Origin: a virus
Virus record (IMG/VR): IMGVR_UViG_3300046507_000088
Location: 1 to 45,075 of that record
Length of the DNA: 45,075 nt
Strand: one strand, 5' to 3'
The number at the start of each line of letters is the position of its first letter. Positions within the stretch are counted from its first letter, which is position 1. Shown here piece after piece: positions 32,087-39,414 of this stretch. The translations under genes were made by a program, and so were the position numbers. The notes below the pieces were generated by a model, which saw nothing but the letters and a program-made list of their open reading frames with translations, searched no databases and had not been told where the DNA came from.

Positions 32087-33658
32087 ATGGCCTACTCACG
32101 GGTCGTAGCTATAGGTGACGGCTCTACCACGCAGTTCGCTGTGAACTTCGCACTAGACTACCTCAACGAAGAGGACGTTAAGTGTAGAGTTGATAATGAG
32201 ACTGACGGCAGCGGTGATCCGCTATATAGGCCGATTACCTTCTTATCTACGAATTTACTACAGGTCGGCGGTGCACCCGCTGGCGTTGGCTTGCGCGTCG
32301 TCTTCGAGCGCACGGTAGCCAAGGACAGTCTGCTGGTCGATTACCACAACGGTGATCAGATCGACGAAGACAATCTCTCGATCATGCAGAAGCAAGCCTT
32401 GATGGCTATGCAGGAGATCGCTGACGGACGCTTCAATGCGTTCTCGGCGGACCTGAACATGGGCGGCTTCAAGATCGTCGATAGCGGTTATCCGTCTGAG
32501 CCTACTGACGTTGCTACCAAAGCGTACGTCGATAGCCACGTCGGTCCCGCAGGTGTCGAGGAAGCTCTCGCTGCTGCGGCAGTGGCTACGGCTCAGGCGA
32601 CCCTTGCTGGTACGCATGAGACGACCACGCTTGGTTACAAGAACGCTGCGGCGGGCTCCGCTACGGCGGCGGCTGGCTCTGAAGCAGCCGCTGCGGCATC
32701 CGCCGCGTCGCTCGTCGGCATCATCGGCATGTCGCCGCCAGGTGGTCGGCTCACGCTTACCTCTGGTACGGCGTTCCCGATTGCTGACGTGGCGATGGCC
32801 TCGGTCATCTACTACACGCCAGCGCTCAGCGAGTGGATAAGGGTGTTCAACGGCACTGCCGATGACCTCACGCTGTTCTCTGAACTGAGCCTGCAACTCG
32901 ACAACGTGTCTACGGACACTGGCTATCATCAGGCCGGTAAGCAGTTCGATCTGTTCGTGTTCAAGTCGTCCGGCACCAAGCTCGGTACTGGTCCTGCATG
33001 GGCATCGGACAATTCTCGCGGCACTGGTGCTGGTACTACCGAGATCGAGTTCTTCAAAGGCCACTGGCGCAACAAGAACGCGATCACTCTACGTTACGGC
33101 TCTGCGACCGGAAACACTGTGTCGATACCTGCTCGTCAGGCGACCTTTGTTGGCTCGTTCCGTGCGACGTTCGATGGCGTAGCTACCGACACTATTCTGC
33201 GACGCCTGTTGTCGAACGCTTACAATCCCACTCCGCGCTTCCTGTTCGCGAACGCAGAGACGCTGGGTACTACGTGGAATTACACGATCCTCACGTGGCG
33301 GCAGGTCAACGCGAACCCACTGAACAAGATCGAGCTTCTACAGTGTCTGTCTGGTGGTCCTCTTGAGAGCACCGCGATCTCGTCTGCTGCGCACTCTATC
33401 GGCAACGCAACGAAGTACGTCGGCATCGGCGTCAACTCCATCACTACGAACAGTGGCAAGGATGGATTGATCGCGACGACCGGCGCGGGACTACTCGCGC
33501 AAGGCTTCTCGAACTACGCGGCTCCCGCGCAGCTTGGCTACACCTATCTGGCGTGGCTCGAAATCTCTGCGGCTTCTGGCACCACGTCTTGGTACGCGGG
33601 CGATGTCGCGGCTGCCTCTGTGTTCTCGAACGGCATCCGTGGCAAGATTTGGAATTAG
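32087..33658 (+). CDS. Tail fibre protein (T7 gp17 N-terminal domain)
   Basis: 523 residues from ATG 32087. Residues 1-150 match the T7 tail-fibre attachment domain: SRVVAIGDGSTTQFAVNFAL, YLNEEDVKCRV, FERTVAKDSLLVDYHNGDQI. An Ala-rich linker (about 165-220) then leads to a C-terminal beta-rich part with no known relative that I can name, presumably binding the receptor. It is immediately followed by an esterase gene that may belong to the same adsorption apparatus. Confidence 0.87.
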   Translation: MAYSRVVAIGDGSTTQFAVNFALDYLNEEDVKCRVDNETDGSGDPLYRPITFLSTNLLQVGGAPAGVGLRVVFERTVAKDSLLVDYHNGDQIDEDNLSIMQKQALMAMQEIADGRFNAFSADLNMGGFKIVDSGYPSEPTDVATKAYVDSHVGPAGVEEALAAAAVATAQATLAGTHETTTLGYKNAAAGSATAAAGSEAAAAASAASLVGIIGMSPPGGRLTLTSGTAFPIADVAMASVIYYTPALSEWIRVFNGTADDLTLFSELSLQLDNVSTDTGYHQAGKQFDLFVFKSSGTKLGTGPAWASDNSRGTGAGTTEIEFFKGHWRNKNAITLRYGSATGNTVSIPARQATFVGSFRATFDGVATDTILRRLLSNAYNPTPRFLFANAETLGTTWNYTILTWRQVNANPLNKIELLQCLSGGPLESTAISSAAHSIGNATKYVGIGVNSITTNSGKDGLIATTGAGLLAQGFSNYAAPAQLGYTYLAWLEISAASGTTSWYAGDVAAASVFSNGIRGKIWN

Positions 33659-33661
33659 TGA

Positions 33662-34456
33662 ATGTACGTACTAAGCGGTAGTCCTGATCCGTACTTCATG
33701 CCGGAGACGGACGATCCGAACAACGCATGGGGCCGCACGTCGTATCGTGCACCCGTACTACCGCAAGCAATTCAAGCTGGCGAGACTACGTTGGTCTGGT
33801 TGGCGTTAGGTCAATCGACCACTGCTAACCATGATCAGGTTGGGTACACTGCGACTAGCAGCAAGGTGCACAACTTCAATCCGCACGATGGTGCGATCTA
33901 CAAGGGTGACGCACCGCTTCTCGGTTGCTCCGGTCTCAGTGGAAACTGGATGCCGCGATGCGCCGACAAGATGATTGCTGCTGGCATGTGCCAGCGTGTG
34001 ATCATGGTGCCTCCTGCGGTTGGTGGTACGATCATTAGCCAGTGGCGTCCGCAGGGCGGTATCCTCTGGCAGCGCGTGCTCGCAGTCAAAGCGCGTCTCG
34101 ACAACAAGGGTCTCACTCCGAACTTCATCACCTGGATGCAGGGCGAGAGCGATCAGGTTGTCGCTACTACACAGGCTGCCTACGCAGCAGGACTTGCAGA
34201 CCTCATCGCAGGTCTGCGTGCACTGTGGCCGGGTATCGTGATCTTCATTTCGCAGACCACGTACAACGGCACCACGTCATACGCTCCTGTGCGTGCGGCT
34301 CAGGCCGCTGCGATCAACGTGCCTAACGGCATCATCGCCGGACCCGATACAGATGCTCTGAACGATCCTTCGTATCGCTTCGGCGCGCATTGGTCTGCGA
34401 TAGGTTCAGACCTCTGCGCTAGCGCGTGGAAGACTTCAATCGACACTGTGTTCTAA
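33662..34456 (+). CDS. SGNH/SASA-type carbohydrate esterase
   Basis: 264 residues. Motifs of the sialate O-acetylesterase/SGNH fold: WLALGQSTT near 45-53 with the nucleophile Ser, GNWMPRCADKM with the block II Gly/Asn, TWMQGESDQ near 157-165, and FGAHWSAIGSD near 240-250 with the catalytic His. It probably removes acetyl groups from surface polysaccharide. Position directly after the tail fibre suggests a tail-spike accessory enzyme that prepares the host surface. Confidence 0.8.
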   Translation: MYVLSGSPDPYFMPETDDPNNAWGRTSYRAPVLPQAIQAGETTLVWLALGQSTTANHDQVGYTATSSKVHNFNPHDGAIYKGDAPLLGCSGLSGNWMPRCADKMIAAGMCQRVIMVPPAVGGTIISQWRPQGGILWQRVLAVKARLDNKGLTPNFITWMQGESDQVVATTQAAYAAGLADLIAGLRALWPGIVIFISQTTYNGTTSYAPVRAAQAAAINVPNGIIAGPDTDALNDPSYRFGAHWSAIGSDLCASAWKTSIDTVF

Positions 34457-34472
34457 TTCAACGGAGGCTGCT

Positions 34473-34649
34473 GTGCAGACCAACGACTACATGGCCGCAG
34501 CAGCCTCATACGTTGCTGCGCTGTTGGCTCTATTCGTAGAGCACTCGAATACGATCATTCAGATTATGGGCTTCATCCTTTTGGTTGCACGTCTCGTGCA
34601 CGAAGTCCCGCGCGCATATAACTCCATCAGGAAGTGGTTCAGTGACTAA
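34473..34649 (+). CDS. Putative class II holin (small membrane protein)
   Basis: 58 residues from GTG 34473, with GGAGG at about 34462-34466. Two hydrophobic segments (AAAASYVAALLALFV and IIQIMGFILLVARLV) precede a basic tail (RAYNSIRKWFSD), as in T7 gp17.5-like holins, and it lies between the tail and terminase genes as gp17.5 does. Together with the 3-TM candidate at 2900-3301 the phage would have two holins, or this one could be an antiholin. Overlaps the terminase gene by 8 nt. Confidence 0.7.
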   Translation: MQTNDYMAAAASYVAALLALFVEHSNTIIQIMGFILLVARLVHEVPRAYNSIRKWFSD

Positions 34650-34965
34650 GGGTCCGGCTACTGAAGGACGGCTTGGCGACCTGCATAACAGGATCGCTGA
34701 AGTAATGATTACCGCCCTCGATCAAGTCGAGAAGGCACAAAAAGTATTTGAAGCTACGGACGTTGAAGTCCTAGCTGACAAAGGCATCAAGGCACCGGAG
34801 CTTAATCCGGCGCTGCTCTCCGTGATGGTACGCTTCCTCGACGCGAACAAGGTTACTTGTGCGCCTGAGGCTGGCAACAGCATGGGCGAGCTTGAACAAC
34901 GATTGGCCGAGAAGGCTAAGAAGAGACGTACCGTTGGGAACGTCTCGTATTTGACTGACGAGTGA
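34642..34965 (+). CDS. Small terminase subunit
   Basis: 107 residues from GTG 34642; T7 gp18 has 89. Helical, with LGDLHNRIAEVMITALDQVE at the N-terminus and LLSVMVRFLDANKVT in the middle, typical of the T7-type small terminase family. It should recognise concatemeric DNA for packaging with the large subunit. A 10-bp hairpin separates it from the large-subunit gene. Confidence 0.8.
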   Translation: MTKGPATEGRLGDLHNRIAEVMITALDQVEKAQKVFEATDVEVLADKGIKAPELNPALLSVMVRFLDANKVTCAPEAGNSMGELEQRLAEKAKKRRTVGNVSYLTDE

Positions 34966-34972
34966 ATTTATC

Positions 34973-35015
34973 AGGCGCACACACATAAGCACCATAGGGG
35001 CTACAGTGTGCGCCT
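34973..35015 (+). promoter_or_regulatory. Hairpin between terminase genes (RNase III-site candidate)
   Basis: AGGCGCACAC (34973-34982) pairs perfectly with GTGTGCGCCT (35006-35015). An inner stem pairs AGC-CC (34988-34993) with GG-GCT (34997-35002). No T-run follows, so it looks more like a processing or stability element than a terminator. T7 has an RNase III site in the equivalent gap before gene 19. Confidence 0.65.
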
Positions 35016-35044
35016 CAGTAAATCCATAACGTGAAAGGACAGCC

Positions 35045-36853
35045 TTGGCTGTACGAGAGACTACCGAACAGGCTCTCGAACGTTGGCATGAACTAGAGCT
35101 TCTTCAGAAGCACTATGCGAACTTCGAGGACTTCCTCGTGGATGTCATCGAAGACCTCATGGGCTTCATCTGTACTGAAGTGCAGATCGACATCGGACAA
35201 TATATCGCGCACGGCCCGAAGTACCGAATGGTGCAGGCGCAGCGCGGACAGGCAAAGACAACGATCACCGCTGCGTATGCAGTGTGGCGCTTCATCCACG
35301 ATCCAACTACCCGCGTGCTGATCTTGTCGGCCGGTGATACTCAGGCAACTGAGATCGCGAACTGGGTTATTCAGATCATCAACGGTATGCCTGAGTTGGC
35401 GTGCCTGCGACCGGACAGAAGCAACGGCGACCGCGCATCGGTTGAAGCATTCGACATTCACTACAGTCTGAAGGGGCCTGAGAAGTCTCCATCACTCGCG
35501 TGCGTCGGTATCACTTCGAACATGCAGGGTAAGCGAGCCGACCTTCTGATCGCTGACGACATCGAGAGCCAGAAGAACAGTCAGACGCAGCATCAGCGTG
35601 CACGCCTTGTGCATCTTACGCTCGACTTCGCGTCCATCTGTTCTACAGGTGACATCGTGTATCTCGGTACGCCGCAGAGCATCGACAGTCTGTACAACGG
35701 ATTGCCTGGACGTGGCTACGACATCCGCATCTGGCCGGGACGATACCCGACCGATGAAGAGTTGCCGGGCTACGGTACGTATCTCGCGCCATTCATTCGC
35801 AAGCGTCTCACGAAGGCGCTGCAAACTGGCGGCGGTCCTACCGGCGAACGCGGTCAACCTGTTGATCCTGTCCTGCTCGGTGAAGACATCCTGATCAAGA
35901 AGGAGATCGATCAGGGGCCAGCGTACTTCCAGCTTCAGCACATGCTGAGCACTACGCTGTCCGATGCGATGCGCTTCCCGCTGAAGCTCGCGAACCTGCG
36001 CGTCCTCGCGTACGACCGCGAACAGATGCGTGCACCTATGACGATCAACTTCGCTCGCACAGACGACGCTATTGTCACGATGCCTTCCGGCTTCCCTGTC
36101 AAGGATCGCCTGTACCGCGTCAAGTCGGCAGAGGACTTCGGTGAGATCACCGGCTGGCATATGTACGTTGACCCGGCCGGTGGCGGCCAGAACGGCGACG
36201 AGCTTGCTTACGCGATCACTGGCCTATGCGCCGGGCGTGTGCTGCTTGCAGCCGTTGGCGGTATGCCTGGCGGCTACGCTGATGCGCAACTCGACTGGCT
36301 AACGTCTATCGCTGTGAGGTGGAAGCCGCGCACAATCGACATCGAGAAGAACTTCGGCAACGGCGCTCTCTCGTCTGCGTGGCAACCTCGCCTACTCAAA
36401 GCACTCCGCGACGTGAACCATTCAGTTGGTATCGAGGACGTGTGGGAGAGCGGACAGAAGGAGCTACGCATCATCGACGTGCTTGAGCCTATGATCGGCG
36501 CAGGCAAATTCATCGTGCATGAAGACCTGATCTATGACGACTGGGCTGCATGTCAGCAGTACGCTGCCGACCTACGCAGCACGTACAGTTGGCTATGGCA
36601 GATGTCGCGCATCACGCGCGATCCCAAGTCACTGATCCATGATGACCGTCTCGACGCTATCGCTGGCTCTGCAAGGCACTGGGTTGAACTCATTGCTATG
36701 GACGAAGACAAGTCCAAGGCTATCGCCAAGACTGAAGCGTACCGCAAGCTCATGTCGAACCCACTAGGGGACGGTCGCAAGCTACCCGGCACCTTTGGCA
36801 AACAATTCCGTGCACCTAACGCACTGGACAAATTCACTCGCGGTCGCTTCTGA
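35045..36853 (+). CDS. Large terminase subunit
   Basis: 602 residues from TTG 35045 (AAAGGA upstream); T7 gp19 has 586. ATPase: AQRGQAKTTITAAY near 65 is a variant Walker A, and LLIADDIES near 167-175 is Walker B with catalytic Glu. Nuclease: MYVDPAGGGQNGDE near 375 with the first acidic residue, DIEKNFGNGA near 433, and DDRLDAIAG near 535. It drives ATP-dependent packaging and cuts concatemers. Confidence 0.94.
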   Translation: MAVRETTEQALERWHELELLQKHYANFEDFLVDVIEDLMGFICTEVQIDIGQYIAHGPKYRMVQAQRGQAKTTITAAYAVWRFIHDPTTRVLILSAGDTQATEIANWVIQIINGMPELACLRPDRSNGDRASVEAFDIHYSLKGPEKSPSLACVGITSNMQGKRADLLIADDIESQKNSQTQHQRARLVHLTLDFASICSTGDIVYLGTPQSIDSLYNGLPGRGYDIRIWPGRYPTDEELPGYGTYLAPFIRKRLTKALQTGGGPTGERGQPVDPVLLGEDILIKKEIDQGPAYFQLQHMLSTTLSDAMRFPLKLANLRVLAYDREQMRAPMTINFARTDDAIVTMPSGFPVKDRLYRVKSAEDFGEITGWHMYVDPAGGGQNGDELAYAITGLCAGRVLLAAVGGMPGGYADAQLDWLTSIAVRWKPRTIDIEKNFGNGALSSAWQPRLLKALRDVNHSVGIEDVWESGQKELRIIDVLEPMIGAGKFIVHEDLIYDDWAACQQYAADLRSTYSWLWQMSRITRDPKSLIHDDRLDAIAGSARHWVELIAMDEDKSKAIAKTEAYRKLMSNPLGDGRKLPGTFGKQFRAPNALDKFTRGRF

Positions 36854-36869
36854 CCGTACAAGGAAGAAC

Positions 36870-37199
36870 ATGGCTACTGAAAAGAAAGCTGCCCCTACGG
36901 TCTCTGCGAACCCGGCACTCGTCGAGTTCCCGCGTGACGAATGGGGCTTCACTACTGAACTGCGTAAGGCTGGTATCCAGGCTGCTCAGCGCATTCGCGG
37001 CAACGAAGAGAAGCACAAGCTCTACATCGAGACTATCAAGATACTCGTGCAGCACGCTCTCGCGCGCTTCGAGGGCGATGCTGCGGCGCTGATCGCCGAG
37101 ATCGCCGCTATCGCTGAACGCGATGCCTCGGCTCTGCATAGGCAGGTCGGGCACGTTACCACGGCTACTGCTTCCGCCGACGAGAAGCCCGCTGAATAA
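36870..37199 (+). CDS. Hypothetical late protein, 109 aa
   Basis: ATG 36870 has AGGAAG upstream. A helical centre (ELRKAGIQAAQRIRGNEEKH, LVQHALARFEGDAAALIAEI) is flanked by disordered ends. Not recognised. It follows the large terminase closely, so it is probably late and possibly virion-related. Confidence 0.6.
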   Translation: MATEKKAAPTVSANPALVEFPRDEWGFTTELRKAGIQAAQRIRGNEEKHKLYIETIKILVQHALARFEGDAAALIAEIAAIAERDASALHRQVGHVTTATASADEKPAE

Positions 37200-37204
37200 G
37201 CGAA

Positions 37205-37234
37205 CGGGGAACAGCCAGTTAAGGCTGCTCCCCG
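37205..37234 (+). terminator. Hairpin after late gene (terminator or processing site)
   Basis: CGGGGAACAGCC (37205-37216) pairs with GGCTGCTCCCCG (37223-37234), 11 bp plus one A-C mismatch. No T-run follows, so termination is uncertain. Confidence 0.5.
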
Positions 37235-37237
37235 CTC

Positions 37238-37357
37238 ATGCGCCCCAGTAAGACCTCGCGGTCAGTACAGGCGCTGTATCTACGTGGACTACCACGCAAC
37301 CCTTACGGGAAGCTTACACCACACGGGTTCCACAAGTGCAACCCATCATTTAAGTAA
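37238..37357 (+). CDS. Possible 39-aa basic protein
   Basis: ATG 37238 to TAA 37355-37357, filling an otherwise empty 167-nt gap. The product is basic with Pro, Gly and Tyr (RPSKTSRSVQALYLRGLPRN then PHGFHKCNPSFK). No Shine-Dalgarno sequence is visible because the upstream hairpin ends three bases before it. Support comes only from the open frame and the fit into the gap. Confidence 0.35.
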   Translation: MRPSKTSRSVQALYLRGLPRNPYGKLTPHGFHKCNPSFK

Positions 37358-37366
37358 GGATAAACT

Positions 37367-37711
37367 ATGTCGATCTTCGAAAATTCCTCCACCCGCGTGA
37401 CCCGTCGTCGGCGTGTGCGGTCGCAGGGCGCGGCCTTCACCATTGACGTTCCCGCGAACTGCGCGGTCTCCAAGTTCTACATCCGCAACAACACTGCGAA
37501 CGCCATCACTGGCGGTCTGAAGATTGGTACTACTCTCGGCGGCACTGACATCGTGGCTGCTCAGCCGATCAGCGCCTCGAACCTATACTTTGTCAATCCG
37601 ACTACCCCGGCGATCAACACCGCTGGTGTCCGTACTCTGTACTTCGATGCAGTGACCGCCTGGAACGCCGCCGTAATCGACCTCGTTGTCGAATACGTCG
37701 AGCTGAGCTAA
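37367..37711 (+). CDS. Putative virion/decoration protein, 114 aa
   Basis: ATG 37367 with AAGGA upstream (about 37356-37360). Beta-rich sequence with Thr/Ala/Asn-rich strands (FTIDVPANCAVSKFYIRNNT, TLGGTDIVAAQPISASNLYF) and a basic N-terminus (TRVTRRRRVRSQG). The pattern fits a small structural or decoration protein. Flanked by hairpins on both sides. Confidence 0.55.
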   Translation: MSIFENSSTRVTRRRRVRSQGAAFTIDVPANCAVSKFYIRNNTANAITGGLKIGTTLGGTDIVAAQPISASNLYFVNPTTPAINTAGVRTLYFDAVTAWNAAVIDLVVEYVELS

Positions 37712-37724
37712 GCACTGAGTTAAT

Positions 37725-37744
37725 GGCCGGGAGCAATCCCGGCC
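37725..37744 (+). terminator. GNRA-capped hairpin between late genes
   Basis: GGCCGGGA (37725-37732) pairs perfectly with TCCCGGCC (37737-37744) around GCAA, a GNRA tetraloop. The following TACACTCTGT lacks a T-run, so it may act as a weak terminator or a 3'-end stabiliser. Confidence 0.55.
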
Positions 37745-37759
37745 TACACTCTGTACACT

Positions 37760-38644
37760 ATGAGCGTCAATCAATTCCGTAAAGGGCTCCGTGGTGTCAG
37801 TAAGCAAGCATTGATCGGCGTAGAGCCTCGTGAACTCCTGCTGCTGACCTCTACCGATGCCAACACAATCTACGTGAACCGTCCGTCCTCTCACGGCACA
37901 GCTTGGTCCGCTCGTATGCAGCGTAACCTCGGCGGCTCTGACTCCACGGACCTCGGTGATCCTCACGCTAACTTCAGGCGCACCGGCAGCTACGAGCTAC
38001 CTTCAGTAACCTCTGACCCTACCGCACCACTGTATACTCTCGGTGCGGACATCGGAGCGTTCGATTACGCGCTACAGGAGACTACCACCGGCCTTACAGG
38101 CGGCTCGTACCACGGCGGCGCTGTCCCTGTGTTCGAGAACTGGTACGCTGACGATGTTCTAGTCGATCCGCTATCCGGTACTCTACGGGCTAAGGTGTTC
38201 AAGTTCGCCAATCAGGTCACTATCACCTATGGGCCGGGCATTACCGCCTTGGTTGACTACCTGCTGACGTTCAATGCCGATGGTACCTTGTACGAGGACA
38301 CTACTGTGACCTCTACTGCGGCCTTCGCGAACACCGCGTACATCCATATGGAGATCGTTGCGTATGCCTTCACTCAGGCTATCGCGGACGGCGGCGCACC
38401 AACTGACATATCGGCTATCACAGATCACGCCTTCGGTACTACCGGAGACCTCAAGCTACTCAATCCGAGTACAGGTCATAGCGTACGCGTCGTCACTGAT
38501 GCGAACCTAGTGCCCGGCTACAAGGACACGCTGATCCGCACTACAGCCGACCGGCAGAAGTTCTACTTTCATCAGGGCTCAACGGCAGGCGCTGCGTGGG
38601 GCACTAAGCGTGCTCGGCGTACAATCAGCTTCGCCAAGTCCTAG
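37760..38644 (+). CDS. Putative virion-associated protein, last late gene, 294 aa
   Basis: ATG 37760; no strong Shine-Dalgarno sequence. A short N-terminal segment (SVNQFRKGLRGVSKQALIGV) is followed by a Gly/Thr/Ala-rich beta-type body (FDYALQETTTGLTGGSYHGG, LVDYLLTFNADGTLYEDTTV) and a basic end (GTKRARRTISFAKS). This resembles phage structural or fibre-associated proteins. Not recognised. It is the last plus-strand gene before the gene-poor region. Confidence 0.6.
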   Translation: MSVNQFRKGLRGVSKQALIGVEPRELLLLTSTDANTIYVNRPSSHGTAWSARMQRNLGGSDSTDLGDPHANFRRTGSYELPSVTSDPTAPLYTLGADIGAFDYALQETTTGLTGGSYHGGAVPVFENWYADDVLVDPLSGTLRAKVFKFANQVTITYGPGITALVDYLLTFNADGTLYEDTTVTSTAAFANTAYIHMEIVAYAFTQAIADGGAPTDISAITDHAFGTTGDLKLLNPSTGHSVRVVTDANLVPGYKDTLIRTTADRQKFYFHQGSTAGAAWGTKRARRTISFAKS

Positions 38645-38659
38645 GCCGTCTAGGAGACT

Positions 38660-38722
38660 CGCCTGTGCGTCCGATTTCTCCCGGTCCCTTCACAGGGGGC
38701 GGGTTGATTTAACGCACAGGCG
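38660..38722. terminator. Long hairpin between convergent genes (bidirectional terminator candidate)
   Basis: CGCCTGTGCGT (38660-38670) pairs perfectly with ACGCACAGGCG (38712-38722). The 41-nt loop contains C-runs and G-runs that can pair further (CCC-GG-CCC with GGG-GGG around TTCAC). It lies between the end of the late operon and a convergent minus-strand gene. It has no clear T-run. Confidence 0.55.
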
Positions 38723-38729
38723 GACTCGG

Positions 38730-38966
38730 CTAGCTGTTCTTGCGGTCTCTAAAGCAGACCAGAAGGAATACACCCACGGCGACACCCAGGATCGCGAGGG
38801 ACAACCCGATATTCTCAAATCCAAGTCCGTTCATGGCGGATCGGTAGCACAGGTTGCTCATCGGGAAAACGACGGAATTTTTCGTGGGGGCATCTAACAT
38901 AGACCCGACGCGAGTTTCCCCCGTAGGCCCTCGGCTAATAGCCTTGCTATAAGATCGTATTAGCAT
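38730..38966 (-). CDS. Small membrane protein on minus strand
   Basis: Open frame of 78 codons. The N-terminal part is uncertain, and starts at internal ATGs (about residues 23, 36 or 45) are possible. The C-terminal part has one good membrane helix (ENIGLSLAILGVAVGVFLLV) and a basic end (CFRDRKNS). It is encoded against the rest of the phage, next to the leaderless minus-strand gene, and may be expressed from the lysogen. A superinfection or membrane-exclusion role would fit but is speculation. Confidence 0.45.
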   Translation of the reverse strand: MLIRSYSKAISRGPTGETRVGSMLDAPTKNSVVFPMSNLCYRSAMNGLGFENIGLSLAILGVAVGVFLLVCFRDRKNS

Positions 38967-39028
38967 CTGATTTGCAATCCGTAGGGTAATCCGTAGCCAG
39001 CCTAGTGTCGGTCTAGGTGCCGGGTATG

Positions 39029-39193
39029 CTACTTAGTCTTATCATCCTCTAACCATTCCTTGGCAGTACGTTCAGCATGCGGGTCGCCAGCTTCTCCGAA
39101 GTTAATCCACATAGTCCGCCCGATATACCCAACGATACTACCGCGTACCGTGTAGCGTATGGACCGTTTACCAGTTGGCTGTTCCGTATTCAT
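39029..39193 (-). CDS. Minus-strand small protein, apparent leaderless mRNA
   Basis: 54 residues from the ATG at 39193-39191, beginning MNTEQPTGKRSIRYTVRGSI then VGYIGRTMW. An upstream ATG would add 12 residues, but a host-type promoter sits so that +1 falls on the A of this ATG. Basic N-terminal half, then an acidic helix (AERTAKEWLEDDKTK). No helix-turn-helix is visible. Leaderless synthesis is known for lambda cI from PRM, so a lysogeny-maintenance role is worth testing. Confidence 0.55.
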   Translation of the reverse strand: MNTEQPTGKRSIRYTVRGSIVGYIGRTMWINFGEAGDPHAERTAKEWLEDDKTK

Positions 39194-39229
39194 AGCTAAG
39201 CTATAGCATGTAGCTAATCCCAGTGTCAA
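39192..39229 (-). promoter_or_regulatory. Host sigma70-type promoter on minus strand with overlapping palindrome
   Basis: Read on the minus strand, TTGACA (39229-39224) is followed after 17-18 nt by CTATAG/TATAGC (about 39206-39200). The predicted +1 is the A of the ATG at 39193. The 13-bp near-palindrome ATAGCT-A-AGCTAT (39192-39204 on plus) covers the -10 element and the start, as an autoregulatory operator would. Confidence 0.55.
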
Positions 39230-39365
39230 CTAGGGCAACAGCAATCGTAAGCGTGAGCATCTGTCTTTGTCGCTGTCTTTTGCTCTCGATGATGCTCATA
39301 GCTCCTAATCATAGTTATAGCTCAGCTAGTAGCTAGCTCGAACCTGATCCTAGCTAGGCTAGGCC
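39230..39365. other. Intergenic segment with hairpin and CTAG-rich repeats
   Basis: No gene. TGAGCATC (39254-39261) pairs with GATGCTCA (39291-39298), and its loop holds two CTGTCTTT repeats (39261-39268, 39273-39280). After it come dense AGCTAG/CTAGC repeats. CTAG occurs about a dozen times between 39226 and 39550, far above its frequency in the flanking genes. Confidence 0.4.
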
Positions 39366-39390
39366 ATTCCCTCCCTATTTGGAGATACAT
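39366..39390 (+). promoter_or_regulatory. Phage RNA polymerase promoter P5
   Basis: TTCCCTCCCTATTTGGAGAT followed by ACAT is a full match to the five-copy motif. It precedes the AT-rich block and the structured non-coding region. The stem CGATAC-CTA / TAG-G-GTATCG (39392-39414) follows at once and would be near the 5' end of the transcript. Confidence 0.8.
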
Positions 39391-39414
39391 ATCGATACCT
39401 AGCTTTAGGGTATC

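Noticed and set aside
39310-39350. tRNA-like stretch (TAGCTCAGCTAGTAGC followed by CTCGAACC)
   Set aside because: Resembles a D-arm and part of a T-loop, but no acceptor, anticodon or T stems form; explained by the local AGCTAG repeats.
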